Source of the DNA: Candidatus Electrothrix gigas
GTDB lineage: Bacteria; Desulfobacterota; Desulfobulbia; Desulfobulbales; Desulfobulbaceae
Length of the DNA: 64,000 nucleotides
Direction: 5' to 3'
Assembly (NCBI GenBank): GCA_022766165.1
Contig: QYLO01000005.1
Location: 1 to 64,000 of the forward strand
Shown: positions 18,169 to 26,347 of the stretch, piece by piece
Numbering within the stretch: position 1 is the first letter of the stretch
Layout of the letters: the number at the start of each line of letters is the position of its first letter
Position numbers and translations under genes: made by a program
Notes under the pieces: generated by a model
Database searches by the model: none
What the model was told of the DNA's origin: nothing
The model's input: the letters and a program-made list of their open reading frames with translations, nothing else

Positions 18169-20010
18169 TTATTCTTGAGAAGACGTTACTGTCGTTGGTG
18201 CTACAGCCTGTTGCGTCTGCGGAACAATGCTGATCAGGACATCCCCGGCTACAGGATCTACTGGACTATCAACTGTGCAAACTTCAATGGAATGATTTGA
18301 TTTAAGAACAAATAAGACGATTGCGGCGTTATTATACTCGGACATAAACGCCTGATAATCAAACTCCTTGGTCAACTTAGTCAGCTTAATTGTTGGATCA
18401 CTGCCAAAGGCATGGTTGAGTCGGAAAAAATCAAGGCCCTCGCCAAAGAGCAGACGGCCATGTTGTTCCTGCGGAATCGCTTTATGCCGGCTATCTTGCT
18501 CCACAGGGGGAAAGGAGAGTTGGTAGACCTCCTGCCGACCAAAATCTTCCATAAAATGCGCACAGGTCAAAGCGTTAACCGCATCATTGGCTGTCATTGC
18601 GAGCATACGGCCCAAGCCGCCGTAATCAATTTCCTCACGGGTCTTTTTTGCCAAAGCGTTTCCATAGAGAGCAGGCATACCTGCCATTCGAGAAAGGGCA
18701 ACATTCTCCCGATCCGTGTCGATCAACACAACAGAAAATCCTTCCTTCATGATCGCCTGGGCCATAGCCCTTGCCCATGTATGTGCGCCAACAAAAAGAA
18801 TGCCCTGCGGATTAGCTCGTGACAGACCAAACTTCCGTGAAAGCGGAACCGCTGAAAGCCCGTAAATCAACACGGTGGCAAAAACCATCAGAAAGATGAC
18901 AGGAACAAGTTCAAGTGCCTGTGGATATCCTTTGGCAGCAAATTCCAGGGCAAACACAGAGGCAACCGCAGCAGCCACGATACCGCGTGGTGCCATCCAG
19001 GCCATAAACAGCCGTTCTTGCCAAGGCAATGATGAACCAATTGTCCCTGCCAGAATAGAGGCCGGGCGCACCACCAGAATCATGAACGCAACAAACAGGA
19101 AGCTGTTCCAACCCAGCCCCTGAATATCCTGGGGTTGAAGGCGCGCTGCTAGGATCACAAAGAGGCAGGAAATCAGCAGAGTAGTCAGGGTTTCCTTGAA
19201 TTCAATAACGTGCCGGATGGACACCCATTTCTGATTGGCAAGGGTGATACCCATGACCGTCACTGCCAACAGACCAGCCTCATCCAGCACAACGTTGGCT
19301 GCTGTGAACGAGGCAAACATCAGCATCAGCGAGACAGGGTTATGCAAGGCATCAGGCAACCAGAATTTTCTAAGGACCACAACCAACACTGCTGCAGCAA
19401 TAAAACCAAATGACAGTCCAACGGCAAGGGTCACTCCGAAATCAATGAGTGCCTCTGTTAAACCATCACGCAGGTTGCTGTGACGCACCACTGTAAACAC
19501 CAAGACCGCTAGGGTTGCGCCCAGAGGATCAACGACAATACCTTCCCATTTCAGCAAAGAACTGACTCGCCCGCGGAGCCGAAGATGTCGCAACATCGGA
19601 CCAATCACCGTGGGTCCGGTTACAACAAGGATTGCTGCCAGCAAGGCAGACACCGGCCAGGGGAAGCCAATAATATAGTGGGCAGCAACTGTGCCAAGCA
19701 CCAAGGAGATCAGCACGGCAAGGGTCAATATCTGCAACAACACGCCCCTGATTTTCTGTTTACGCAGTTCCCGAAAGCGCAGATTCATCCCGCCTTCGTA
19801 GAGAATTACTGCAACAGCAAGGGAGACCATCGGAAACAGGAGGTCGCCGAAGAGTTGGTCAGGATGTAGTAGCCCAAGACCCGGCCCAACGATCAGGCCA
19901 GCGATCAGCAGAAACAGGATAGACGGCAGGTGCAGCTTCCATGCTGTCCACTGGGCAATGATGCCCAAGATAAAAATTCCAGTAAGTTGTATCAGGATTT
20001 CGTGCGACAA
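18169..20010 (-). CDS. Cation/proton antiporter (CPA1/NhaP-like) with RCK domain
   Basis: Inner-membrane Na+ or K+/H+ antiporter. Residues about 1-400 hold some 11-12 hydrophobic segments, including LFLLIAGLIVGPGLGLLHP, the core LLAAILVVTGPTVIGPMLRH and LKWEGIVVDPLGATLAVLVF, and the conserved APRGIVAAAVASVFAL. From about residue 400 a TrkA-N/RCK-like domain follows (GILFVGAHTWARAMA), with a degenerate nucleotide loop, and a TrkA-C-like tail. A TTG at 20010 is preferred because GAGG is well spaced before it; a TTG at 20022 is also in frame. It is close upstream of murD (22 bases), so it may be read with it. It is not a normal dcw member. Confidence 0.85.
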   Translation of the reverse strand: MSHEILIQLTGIFILGIIAQWTAWKLHLPSILFLLIAGLIVGPGLGLLHPDQLFGDLLFPMVSLAVAVILYEGGMNLRFRELRKQKIRGVLLQILTLAVLISLVLGTVAAHYIIGFPWPVSALLAAILVVTGPTVIGPMLRHLRLRGRVSSLLKWEGIVVDPLGATLAVLVFTVVRHSNLRDGLTEALIDFGVTLAVGLSFGFIAAAVLVVVLRKFWLPDALHNPVSLMLMFASFTAANVVLDEAGLLAVTVMGITLANQKWVSIRHVIEFKETLTTLLISCLFVILAARLQPQDIQGLGWNSFLFVAFMILVVRPASILAGTIGSSLPWQERLFMAWMAPRGIVAAAVASVFALEFAAKGYPQALELVPVIFLMVFATVLIYGLSAVPLSRKFGLSRANPQGILFVGAHTWARAMAQAIMKEGFSVVLIDTDRENVALSRMAGMPALYGNALAKKTREEIDYGGLGRMLAMTANDAVNALTCAHFMEDFGRQEVYQLSFPPVEQDSRHKAIPQEQHGRLLFGEGLDFFRLNHAFGSDPTIKLTKLTKEFDYQAFMSEYNNAAIVLFVLKSNHSIEVCTVDSPVDPVAGDVLISIVPQTQQAVAPTTVTSSQE

Positions 20011-20119
20011 AATGAACCTCAAATAAACAAATTATTCCTACAGGGTATTCGCTGGAGCATCAATAAAAAAGGAAGCCCTAGGAAGCCCTAGACATCGGTA
20101 CTGCCTGGCTCCAGCCTCT

Positions 20120-20935
20120 TCATCCTAGAGCCACATCAAGAATCATCATAACCGTAAAGCCGAGCATTGTCGCCATAGTGACCAGGTCGATATTCTCATG
20201 TATTCTTTGGGATTCAGGGATTAATTCCTCAACAACAACAAAGATCATTGATCCTGCTGCAAAGCAGAGGGCATAGGGCAGGATGTGCTGCATCCTGAGG
20301 ACAAAGTAGGCCCCGATAACACCGGCAATAGGCTCCACCATTCCAGAGGCCTGCCCCAACATAAAACTTTTGCTCCGACTCATCCCCTCACGCCGCAAAG
20401 GCATTGCCACGGCTGTTCCTTCTGGAATATTTTGAATCCCGATACCAAGGGCCAAAGCCAGCGCCCCACCAATGGTCGCAGAGGGCAGATCCGCTGCAAC
20501 AGCACCAAAGGCAACACCAACAGCAAGGCCTTCAGGAAAATTATGAAAGGTTATGGCAAGCACCAACAGGGTACTCCGTTGCCACGACGTTTTAACCCCT
20601 TCCCTTTTATCCATACTGAGACCGGGATGGAGATGGGGAAGAAATTTATCAATTATGCGCATAAAAATGCCACCAGCTAAAAAGCCGATACTGGCGGTTA
20701 ACCAGGAAATCTGTCCCATCTGCTCTGCCATAGCAATTCCAGGTGCAAGCAGAGACCAAAAGCTCGCCGCAATCATAACTCCGGCGGCAAAACCAAGCAG
20801 AGAATCCATCAATTTGTGATGCACTTTCTTGGTGAAAAAAACAAGGGCGGCACCAAGGGCCGTCATTGCCCAGGTGAAAAACGTTGCAAGAAGAGCCTGG
20901 GTCACCGGGCTATATTGCTGGATAAAATCAATCAT
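20120..20935 (-). CDS. ZIP family metal (zinc/iron) transporter
   Basis: A 271-residue inner-membrane protein with about eight spans. The family metal-binding motifs are in span 4 (HNFPEGLAVGVAFGA) and span 5 (GIQNIPEGTAVAMPL). Between spans 3 and 4 there is a His-containing loop (LPHLHPGLSMD), as usual. It is likely to import divalent zinc or iron; the exact metal is not visible. ATG at 20935 is chosen because AAGGA lies nine bases upstream; the longer frame to 21019 lacks family similarity. The 21-bp repeat array lies about 110 bases upstream and could be part of its control region. A direct duplication, ggaagcccta twice, lies between it and the antiporter. Confidence 0.88.
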   Translation of the reverse strand: MIDFIQQYSPVTQALLATFFTWAMTALGAALVFFTKKVHHKLMDSLLGFAAGVMIAASFWSLLAPGIAMAEQMGQISWLTASIGFLAGGIFMRIIDKFLPHLHPGLSMDKREGVKTSWQRSTLLVLAITFHNFPEGLAVGVAFGAVAADLPSATIGGALALALGIGIQNIPEGTAVAMPLRREGMSRSKSFMLGQASGMVEPIAGVIGAYFVLRMQHILPYALCFAAGSMIFVVVEELIPESQRIHENIDLVTMATMLGFTVMMILDVALG

Positions 20936-21046
20936 TACAGCGTAGTCCTTTTTTAATGAGAAGCGTAGCAGATGGAGATGAACGCTACCGCTCTCTGCTA
21001 TACAGGTTTTTTGGTGCAAATCGTACCGAAATCATCCCTATTCAAA

Positions 21047-21235
21047 TTGAAATCAACATATTTTACGCTTCAATTGGCCTGATGTACATTTGAATTGGTA
21101 CGATTTCAATTTAAATTGCCCTGATTGAAGTGTGAATTGGCGTGATTTAAGTTTAAAATGGATCAATTTAAATTTGAATTGGAGTGATTGAAGTGTGAAT
21201 CGTGTTAATTTAAATTGATTTTGGGGCGATGTAAA
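21047..21235. repeat. 21-bp imperfect tandem repeat (minisatellite), about 8-9 copies
   Basis: Eight clear units of exactly 21 bases run from 21068 to 21235, with one weaker unit before them. The consensus is close to TTTGAATTGGNNTGATTTAA plus one base. Units with GATTTAA and units with GATTGAAG are mixed, and several contain TTTAAATTT-like cores. Because 21 is divisible by three, the minus strand stays open as heptads (QFKLKSY, QFTLQSG and similar), but no family match supports a protein. There are no unique spacers, so it is not CRISPR. It lies in the 447-base gene-free stretch between the nuclease gene and the ZIP gene. Confidence 0.85.
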
Positions 21236-21292
21236 CGGCAAATAAGAGTCATCAATGGTTTGACAGTTCCCTCCTTGTCCGCTTTCGCTTCA

Positions 21293-21315
21293 CTTAAGCA
21301 AAGTCCCGGCTTAAG
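21293..21315. repeat. Seven-base inverted repeat
   Basis: CTTAAGC at 21293-21299 and GCTTAAG at 21309-21315 form a perfect stem with a nine-base loop. It lies downstream of the minus-strand nuclease gene. No T-run follows on that strand, so it could be a protein site or a weak terminator. Confidence 0.3.
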
Positions 21316-21382
21316 CTAACAGTCATATTGTTATATTTTTTCAAACAAAAACAAACCTATGTCTTGATTTAATAAAATTGAA

Positions 21383-22012
21383 TCATAACACCGAAACCAG
21401 CATGTGATAAATAACAAATTCTCGTGATGGCAAAGCGTGGTACGTTTCTTTCACATGATTTCCTGCTGAAATTGATGAGTCATGAACTTTATGCGGTGGC
21501 ATGAGCTTGAGCTGTTTTGCGTTCTTGCGAACAGATGCTGCGATTTTGTCTTCGGCTCGGACAATGTCACCGTCAAAGACATAGCCGAGCATAGCCGCAG
21601 TCTGTTGGGATGGCGAATATTTGCCTGAGATAAAACACATCATCCCCTGGCTGCCGGTCACGTACTCACTAACCAGGGATTTCCAGCCGGAAGGAAATGT
21701 CACATGCAGCCGCTTGGCTTCTATGGCAAAATAGGTCTCGTCGCCTGGAGGGCGAATAAAGTTGATATCTATTCGTCCGCTCTGGCTTTCTTTACCGTTT
21801 TCATCAAAAAGCTGGTGCTCACGGACAGGGACAAAAGGTGCAGCCCGGAAGATCTTATCCTTTCGTAACCGCTTAAAAAGTCGATCGGATAGAACGTCTT
21901 CTCTTTCCGCATCATGCTTTTTTCGAATCTTGCCAGCGTGGAATAGCACCAAATCAAGGATACGAGGTATTTCTTCCGAGGGAAAAAGTGGGATACCATT
22001 TTCAGCGTCCAA
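21383..22012 (-). CDS. Small PD-(D/E)XK-like nuclease, probable restriction partner
   Basis: A 209-residue protein. The core reads GRIDINFIRP (Asp82) followed by YFAIEAKRL (Glu98-x-Lys100), the spacing expected of a PD-(D/E)XK nuclease site. After it come FISGKYSPSQQTAAMLGYVF and DGDIVRAEDKIAASV, a helical part I do not recognise. The likely start is TTG at 22012, because AAGGAGGAG lies just before it, inside the last codons of the methyltransferase gene. The reading frames overlap by 11 bases, so the two are translationally coupled. It is probably the endonuclease of a restriction-modification pair; this is inference from the motif and neighbour. Confidence 0.6.
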   Translation of the reverse strand: MDAENGIPLFPSEEIPRILDLVLFHAGKIRKKHDAEREDVLSDRLFKRLRKDKIFRAAPFVPVREHQLFDENGKESQSGRIDINFIRPPGDETYFAIEAKRLHVTFPSGWKSLVSEYVTGSQGMMCFISGKYSPSQQTAAMLGYVFDGDIVRAEDKIAASVRKNAKQLKLMPPHKVHDSSISAGNHVKETYHALPSREFVIYHMLVSVL

Positions 22013-25000
22013 ACGAACTCCTCCTTGTTGCCTGACGTGCTTTTGCGATACTGGCATACGTTTCTGCCGCATCGTTGAGGGCGGCGGTTCTGGTCCAATA
22101 TTCGATAGTATAAGGTTTGATAAAATGAATACGCGTATTATCAAACCAAAAAATCCCCCGCAGATAATCCAAGTGACCTGCCGATTGCTTTACGGTATTT
22201 TGCAATTGCACAAGAGCTTCAGACAAGCCACCGGACAACTCTTCCGTTTTGAAAGAAAAAGGCTCGTCAGTTTGTTGCAGAGTAACACAGGCCAAACCTT
22301 TCTCTACATCCACACCGCCTGATGGTGAAACTCGAACTTCACTGCCCGCTTGCAAAGCCCAGCTGTTGAGGGTATTGACCAGAGTCGTGGCATAGGCTTC
22401 AAGACCGTCCCGATAGACAGGAAGATCATTTTTATGGATGAGTTCCAAGGTGGGAATACGGGAAGCAAGGCCGGGTGGAGTGGCACTTTTGATAAACACT
22501 TCGACAGTATCTTCAATTAAGATGATTTCCTGATCAATCAGATCGAAATATTGATATATCAGCGGCTCAACCTCGGCCTGAAGTGCGTTGACCGCCTCTT
22601 GACGCCGAGCTGCCAACAACTCTGGAGTATCTCCGGAAAACAGAAAATTCTCCCTTGGATTGAAGGTACATCCCTGCTCAATTTTCTTTTTGAGCCTCCG
22701 TGCCTTTCCGGCAATTGTTTTCACAATTTCTTCAGCGTCTTCAACAGCATCTTCACTGCCGGGAAGCGGAAAAGGCAGGCGAAGCAGTTCATCAAGATGA
22801 ACCTTGTCTCGTTCCGTTCCCCAATTTGCTGCTGTATGAAAAAGGAAGTAGCGGGCTAATTTTGATCGCAAATAACAGGCTAAGAAGAGCAGTAGGTCTT
22901 CATCTTCCTTCGGTCCGGCAATGGATTGAAGGGAATCTTGGAAAAGGACGGGAAAATCGCAAAACACGACCTTGGGTAAAGCACCTTTGCTGATTCCTTG
23001 GCTGATAATCACCAAGGGCGGCGAGAAGAGTTCTTGATTTGGTGACCTTCGCAGGCTATTAAAAGTATCTTCAATCGGTCTGCAATCATTGGTTAATAGA
23101 ATTAGTCCAGGAATATTATTTTTTGCAGTCAAGAAGAGACGAGATGGCTTCCACCATGGACGCTTAGGAGGCAAACTTTCCTTTTTTGTTACAGGCTGGA
23201 ATCCCTGCCCCTTCATCCAACGTTTCCCTTTATTCGGCGGCCCTGTTATTTCTCCCAATGTCGGCATCCCAAGCAGAAGCTGCAAAAACTTACTGTCTCT
23301 CGGTGTCCCCCAAAGATGCTGTTTCCAGATAACGGGAGCCTTTTTTTCACGGGCACCATGCAGGAGTTCACGAAGCAGGATTCGTTTTCGGTCACAGGGA
23401 GCTATTGGAATAATTCCCTTGCGAAGGTCAATCCGTCTTACCTTCGGGGTTTCATACTCGACTAAATGGGTTGCTTGATCCGGCGGGGTTGCGATAAACC
23501 GCGCGATAATACTCGGGCAAATCGCATTTTTAAAAAGAATAAAACGGTAATCGGCCAACTGGACAATCTTTTCCAGAGTAATTGATTGCAGCCATTGCGA
23601 CTGAAAAGGGTTGGAGGTGCTGTTGAGCAGTACCTTAGAAGGGAGAAGAATACAGGCCCGTCCTTGCGGAACCAGATATTCCGGGATTTGCAAAGCAAAA
23701 TCATGGGCTATCTGCTTTTTCCCACGGCCCTGCCAAGGCGGATTTCCCACTACATAATCGAATCTACCCCTTGAAGATTGAGACGAACAAAGAAAATCTT
23801 TTTGAAAAATGACCGGAAAATCCGGCTCAGGCGTTATCTCGTCGTCGATCTGAATGATTCGAGGGAGTTTTTTTCCGGTTCGTTTCAGGTATCCAATAAT
23901 GTCCGGCGGGTCAAAACGATCCAGAAAAGCCAGATAAAGGCTGAAGCAGGCGATGCGACAGGCTGTCGGGTTGATGTCAAAGCCGCACAACTGCCGACGC
24001 ATGATATTGAGCAGAGCCGCTGCTTTTTCTTCATACGTACAGGTCGGGTGTTCAATCAGCCAAAGGCTGACCAGTCGATTGAAGAGCGCAACCAGGAAAA
24101 TACCGGATCCGCAGGCCGGGTCAAGAAAGCTTTTTGTCGCCCATGAGCTGTCGTTCTGCACAGCAACATCAAGTACGGTTTCCGCTAAAAATCTCGGCGT
24201 ATAAAAAGCCCCTGTTTTCTGTTTGCCTTTACGATCCTCTTTGGCAAGAAAATCTTCGTAAATGGCACTAATGGTTTCTACCGGAATCCATTGAAAATCG
24301 TAGGCCCAGAAACCGAGAGAGAGCTGCCTGCTTCTTACTTTATGACCACGGAGAAATTTAACGAGCAAATCAATGTGGTCATCTTGTATCTGTTCCTGTT
24401 CAGTCGTGGAACTCTGTTCGAACATACTGCCGTTGAATTTTTCTTTCAGGTCGGCAAACAAACGATAGAGAATTTTTTTAGCGTCAGTTGCCTTCAACGG
24501 CTCAAGCACATCAACGAGTTTTGATCCGGGTTGGCAGGCACAATAGGGAAAATTAGAAAGATCTATGATACTGCGATCAATAAGGTAACTGCTGAAAAGA
24601 ACACGGGCCAGAAAGGTATGGGCCTCGGATTTTTTGAGACCGCACGGGCCAGCGCTGATCTCATCGCGAAGAGCACCGAGATTATCAAGCAAATAGGTAT
24701 CAACGCTCTGTTTTGTATCGAATTTATCTGAATTTTGCTGATAATAATTCCCTGTGGCCAGTTGAAAATAAAAATTCTGGATACGAAGAGCATAATCTGC
24801 CAAGGGAATTGTTTCGATCAGGCTTTTTGCAACGCTCTTCCTTTGTTGAGGGTTTTCCGGTATTGCCAAGCCTGAGTAAAGCCTGACATTTTTTGGATCA
24901 GCAAGAACGAGGATTGTTGCAACGCCTTGATTCCAAAAACGCCGATGATAATCTGTCGCCTTCGCTGAATCCAGTGGTTCGGAAAAGCAACAAAGATAGA

Positions 25001-25190
25001 GCGTAGGAATGCCGGAAACACAAATAACCCCGGTAAGTTTGAAGTCACGCCATGCCTTGCCGAGCAGATGAGAATACGCACTAAGGCCGGGTTCCTGTGC
25101 AATCTCTTCAGACGAAGTGTAAAACTTTATTCCTTCGGGAAGTTGAGCATGTGCTTTCAATAATGTTGAATGTGGTGATATACTGCTCAC
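22002..25190 (-). CDS. N6-adenine DNA methyltransferase (large, class I-like)
   Basis: A 1062-residue protein. A long N-terminal region (1-300) carries no motif I can name. Then come the SAM-binding motif I LDPACGSGIFLVALF at about 356-370, GFDINPTACRIA, and the catalytic motif IV VVGNPPWQGRG, typical of gamma-class N6-adenine methylases (HsdM/Eco57I type). The C-terminal 400 residues probably hold the DNA-recognition part. No nuclease motif is obvious in this chain; the neighbouring small gene may supply it. GTG at 25190 has GAGGAAA at good spacing. It follows mraY by 73 bases on the same strand, so it interrupts the cell-wall gene order. Confidence 0.85.
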   Translation of the reverse strand: MSSISPHSTLLKAHAQLPEGIKFYTSSEEIAQEPGLSAYSHLLGKAWRDFKLTGVICVSGIPTLYLCCFSEPLDSAKATDYHRRFWNQGVATILVLADPKNVRLYSGLAIPENPQQRKSVAKSLIETIPLADYALRIQNFYFQLATGNYYQQNSDKFDTKQSVDTYLLDNLGALRDEISAGPCGLKKSEAHTFLARVLFSSYLIDRSIIDLSNFPYCACQPGSKLVDVLEPLKATDAKKILYRLFADLKEKFNGSMFEQSSTTEQEQIQDDHIDLLVKFLRGHKVRSRQLSLGFWAYDFQWIPVETISAIYEDFLAKEDRKGKQKTGAFYTPRFLAETVLDVAVQNDSSWATKSFLDPACGSGIFLVALFNRLVSLWLIEHPTCTYEEKAAALLNIMRRQLCGFDINPTACRIACFSLYLAFLDRFDPPDIIGYLKRTGKKLPRIIQIDDEITPEPDFPVIFQKDFLCSSQSSRGRFDYVVGNPPWQGRGKKQIAHDFALQIPEYLVPQGRACILLPSKVLLNSTSNPFQSQWLQSITLEKIVQLADYRFILFKNAICPSIIARFIATPPDQATHLVEYETPKVRRIDLRKGIIPIAPCDRKRILLRELLHGAREKKAPVIWKQHLWGTPRDSKFLQLLLGMPTLGEITGPPNKGKRWMKGQGFQPVTKKESLPPKRPWWKPSRLFLTAKNNIPGLILLTNDCRPIEDTFNSLRRSPNQELFSPPLVIISQGISKGALPKVVFCDFPVLFQDSLQSIAGPKEDEDLLLFLACYLRSKLARYFLFHTAANWGTERDKVHLDELLRLPFPLPGSEDAVEDAEEIVKTIAGKARRLKKKIEQGCTFNPRENFLFSGDTPELLAARRQEAVNALQAEVEPLIYQYFDLIDQEIILIEDTVEVFIKSATPPGLASRIPTLELIHKNDLPVYRDGLEAYATTLVNTLNSWALQAGSEVRVSPSGGVDVEKGLACVTLQQTDEPFSFKTEELSGGLSEALVQLQNTVKQSAGHLDYLRGIFWFDNTRIHFIKPYTIEYWTRTAALNDAAETYASIAKARQATRRSSFGR

Positions 25191-25263
25191 TTTTCTGTTT
25201 TCCTCACCATGTAACGTGGATAGCTACTCAAAAAATAGTGTGAAAGTTAACAAGCTCTGCTGA

Positions 25264-26343
25264 TCACCGCAACTTCAATGTAGCCAAAGCCATCAGCCCA
25301 AGGATAATAGAGATAATCCAAAAGCGAACCACCACCCGAGGTTCTGCCCAGCCCTTCTTCTCAAAATGATGATGAAACGGAGCCATAAGAAATATCCGCT
25401 TGCCGCCGCTCATCTTAAAATACCCCACCTGCATAATCACCGACAACGCCTCCATCACAAAGATTCCCCCGACAATAGCCAGTAAAAATTCCTGCTTAAT
25501 GATAATCGCCACCGTACCCAAGGCCCCACCAAGTGCCAACGATCCCACATCACCCATAAAGATCTGGGCTGGATAGGAGTTAAACCAGAGAAAACCGAGA
25601 CAGGCTCCAACGACAGTGCAGCAGAAGACCCCTACCTCACCGGCTCCCAGCACATAAGGGATCTGAAGATACCCTGCAATCAGGACATTGCCCGCTATGT
25701 ATGCAAAGATAAAATAGACCACTGCTGTAATCATCACCGTGCCAGAGGCCAGCCCATCCAAGCCATCAGTCAGATTCACCGCATTAGAAGAACCGACAAT
25801 TACAGCCACAGCAAAGGGAATATACCACCATCCCAGGTCCGGCTGAATCCCCTTGAAAAAGGGAAGACTCAGCGTACCGTCATACCCCGGATGAAAGTGA
25901 AGAAACAGGCCCACAGTGCAGGCACCCATTACTTGAAGAATCAACTTGCCACGAGCAGATAAGCCCTTGGTGTTACTCTTTGCAACCTTTTTCCAGTCAT
26001 CAACAGAACCAATCAGGCCATAAAAGAGGGTCAACAGCAGACAGACCCACACCAGGCTGTTGCTCAAGTCGGCCCAGAGCAGGGTTGAGCCGGTGATAGC
26101 AATCAGGATTAAAAGACCGCCCATAGTGGGTACGCCCTTTTTGCTAAAATGGCTCTCCGGCCCATCATCACGAACCACCTGCCCTATCTGCTTTTTTTGT
26201 AACCAACCAATAAATATTGGTCCAGCAAGAAACAAGATAAGAAAGGCCGTGACAGCAGCACCAATGGAGCGAAAGGTCAGGTAACGAAAAACATTAAAGG
26301 CACTAAAATAGACATGCAGGGGATACAGTAGATGGTACAACAT
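25264..26343 (-). CDS. mraY: Phospho-MurNAc-pentapeptide translocase
   Basis: Integral membrane enzyme that makes lipid I on undecaprenyl phosphate. The 359-residue product has the family start ([19 protein letters not shown]), the aspartate motif [30 protein letters not shown] and the [19 protein letters not shown] loop near the end. ATG at 26343 gives the normal N-terminus; the 13 extra codons upstream do not fit the family. The murEF stop is five bases upstream, so both are on one transcript. Confidence 0.96.
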   Translation of the reverse strand: MLYHLLYPLHVYFSAFNVFRYLTFRSIGAAVTAFLILFLAGPIFIGWLQKKQIGQVVRDDGPESHFSKKGVPTMGGLLILIAITGSTLLWADLSNSLVWVCLLLTLFYGLIGSVDDWKKVAKSNTKGLSARGKLILQVMGACTVGLFLHFHPGYDGTLSLPFFKGIQPDLGWWYIPFAVAVIVGSSNAVNLTDGLDGLASGTVMITAVVYFIFAYIAGNVLIAGYLQIPYVLGAGEVGVFCCTVVGACLGFLWFNSYPAQIFMGDVGSLALGGALGTVAIIIKQEFLLAIVGGIFVMEALSVIMQVGYFKMSGGKRIFLMAPFHHHFEKKGWAEPRVVVRFWIISIILGLMALATLKLR

Positions 26344-26347
26344 AGTT

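Noticed and set aside
21047-21235. CRISPR array
   Set aside because: Units adjoin directly with no unique spacers, and no cas genes are in the window.
21053-21241. Heptad-repeat reading frame as a genuine protein gene
   Set aside because: The frame stays open because the repeat length is divisible by three; there is no ribosome-binding site or family support. Kept as a repeat, with the peptide noted as a finding.
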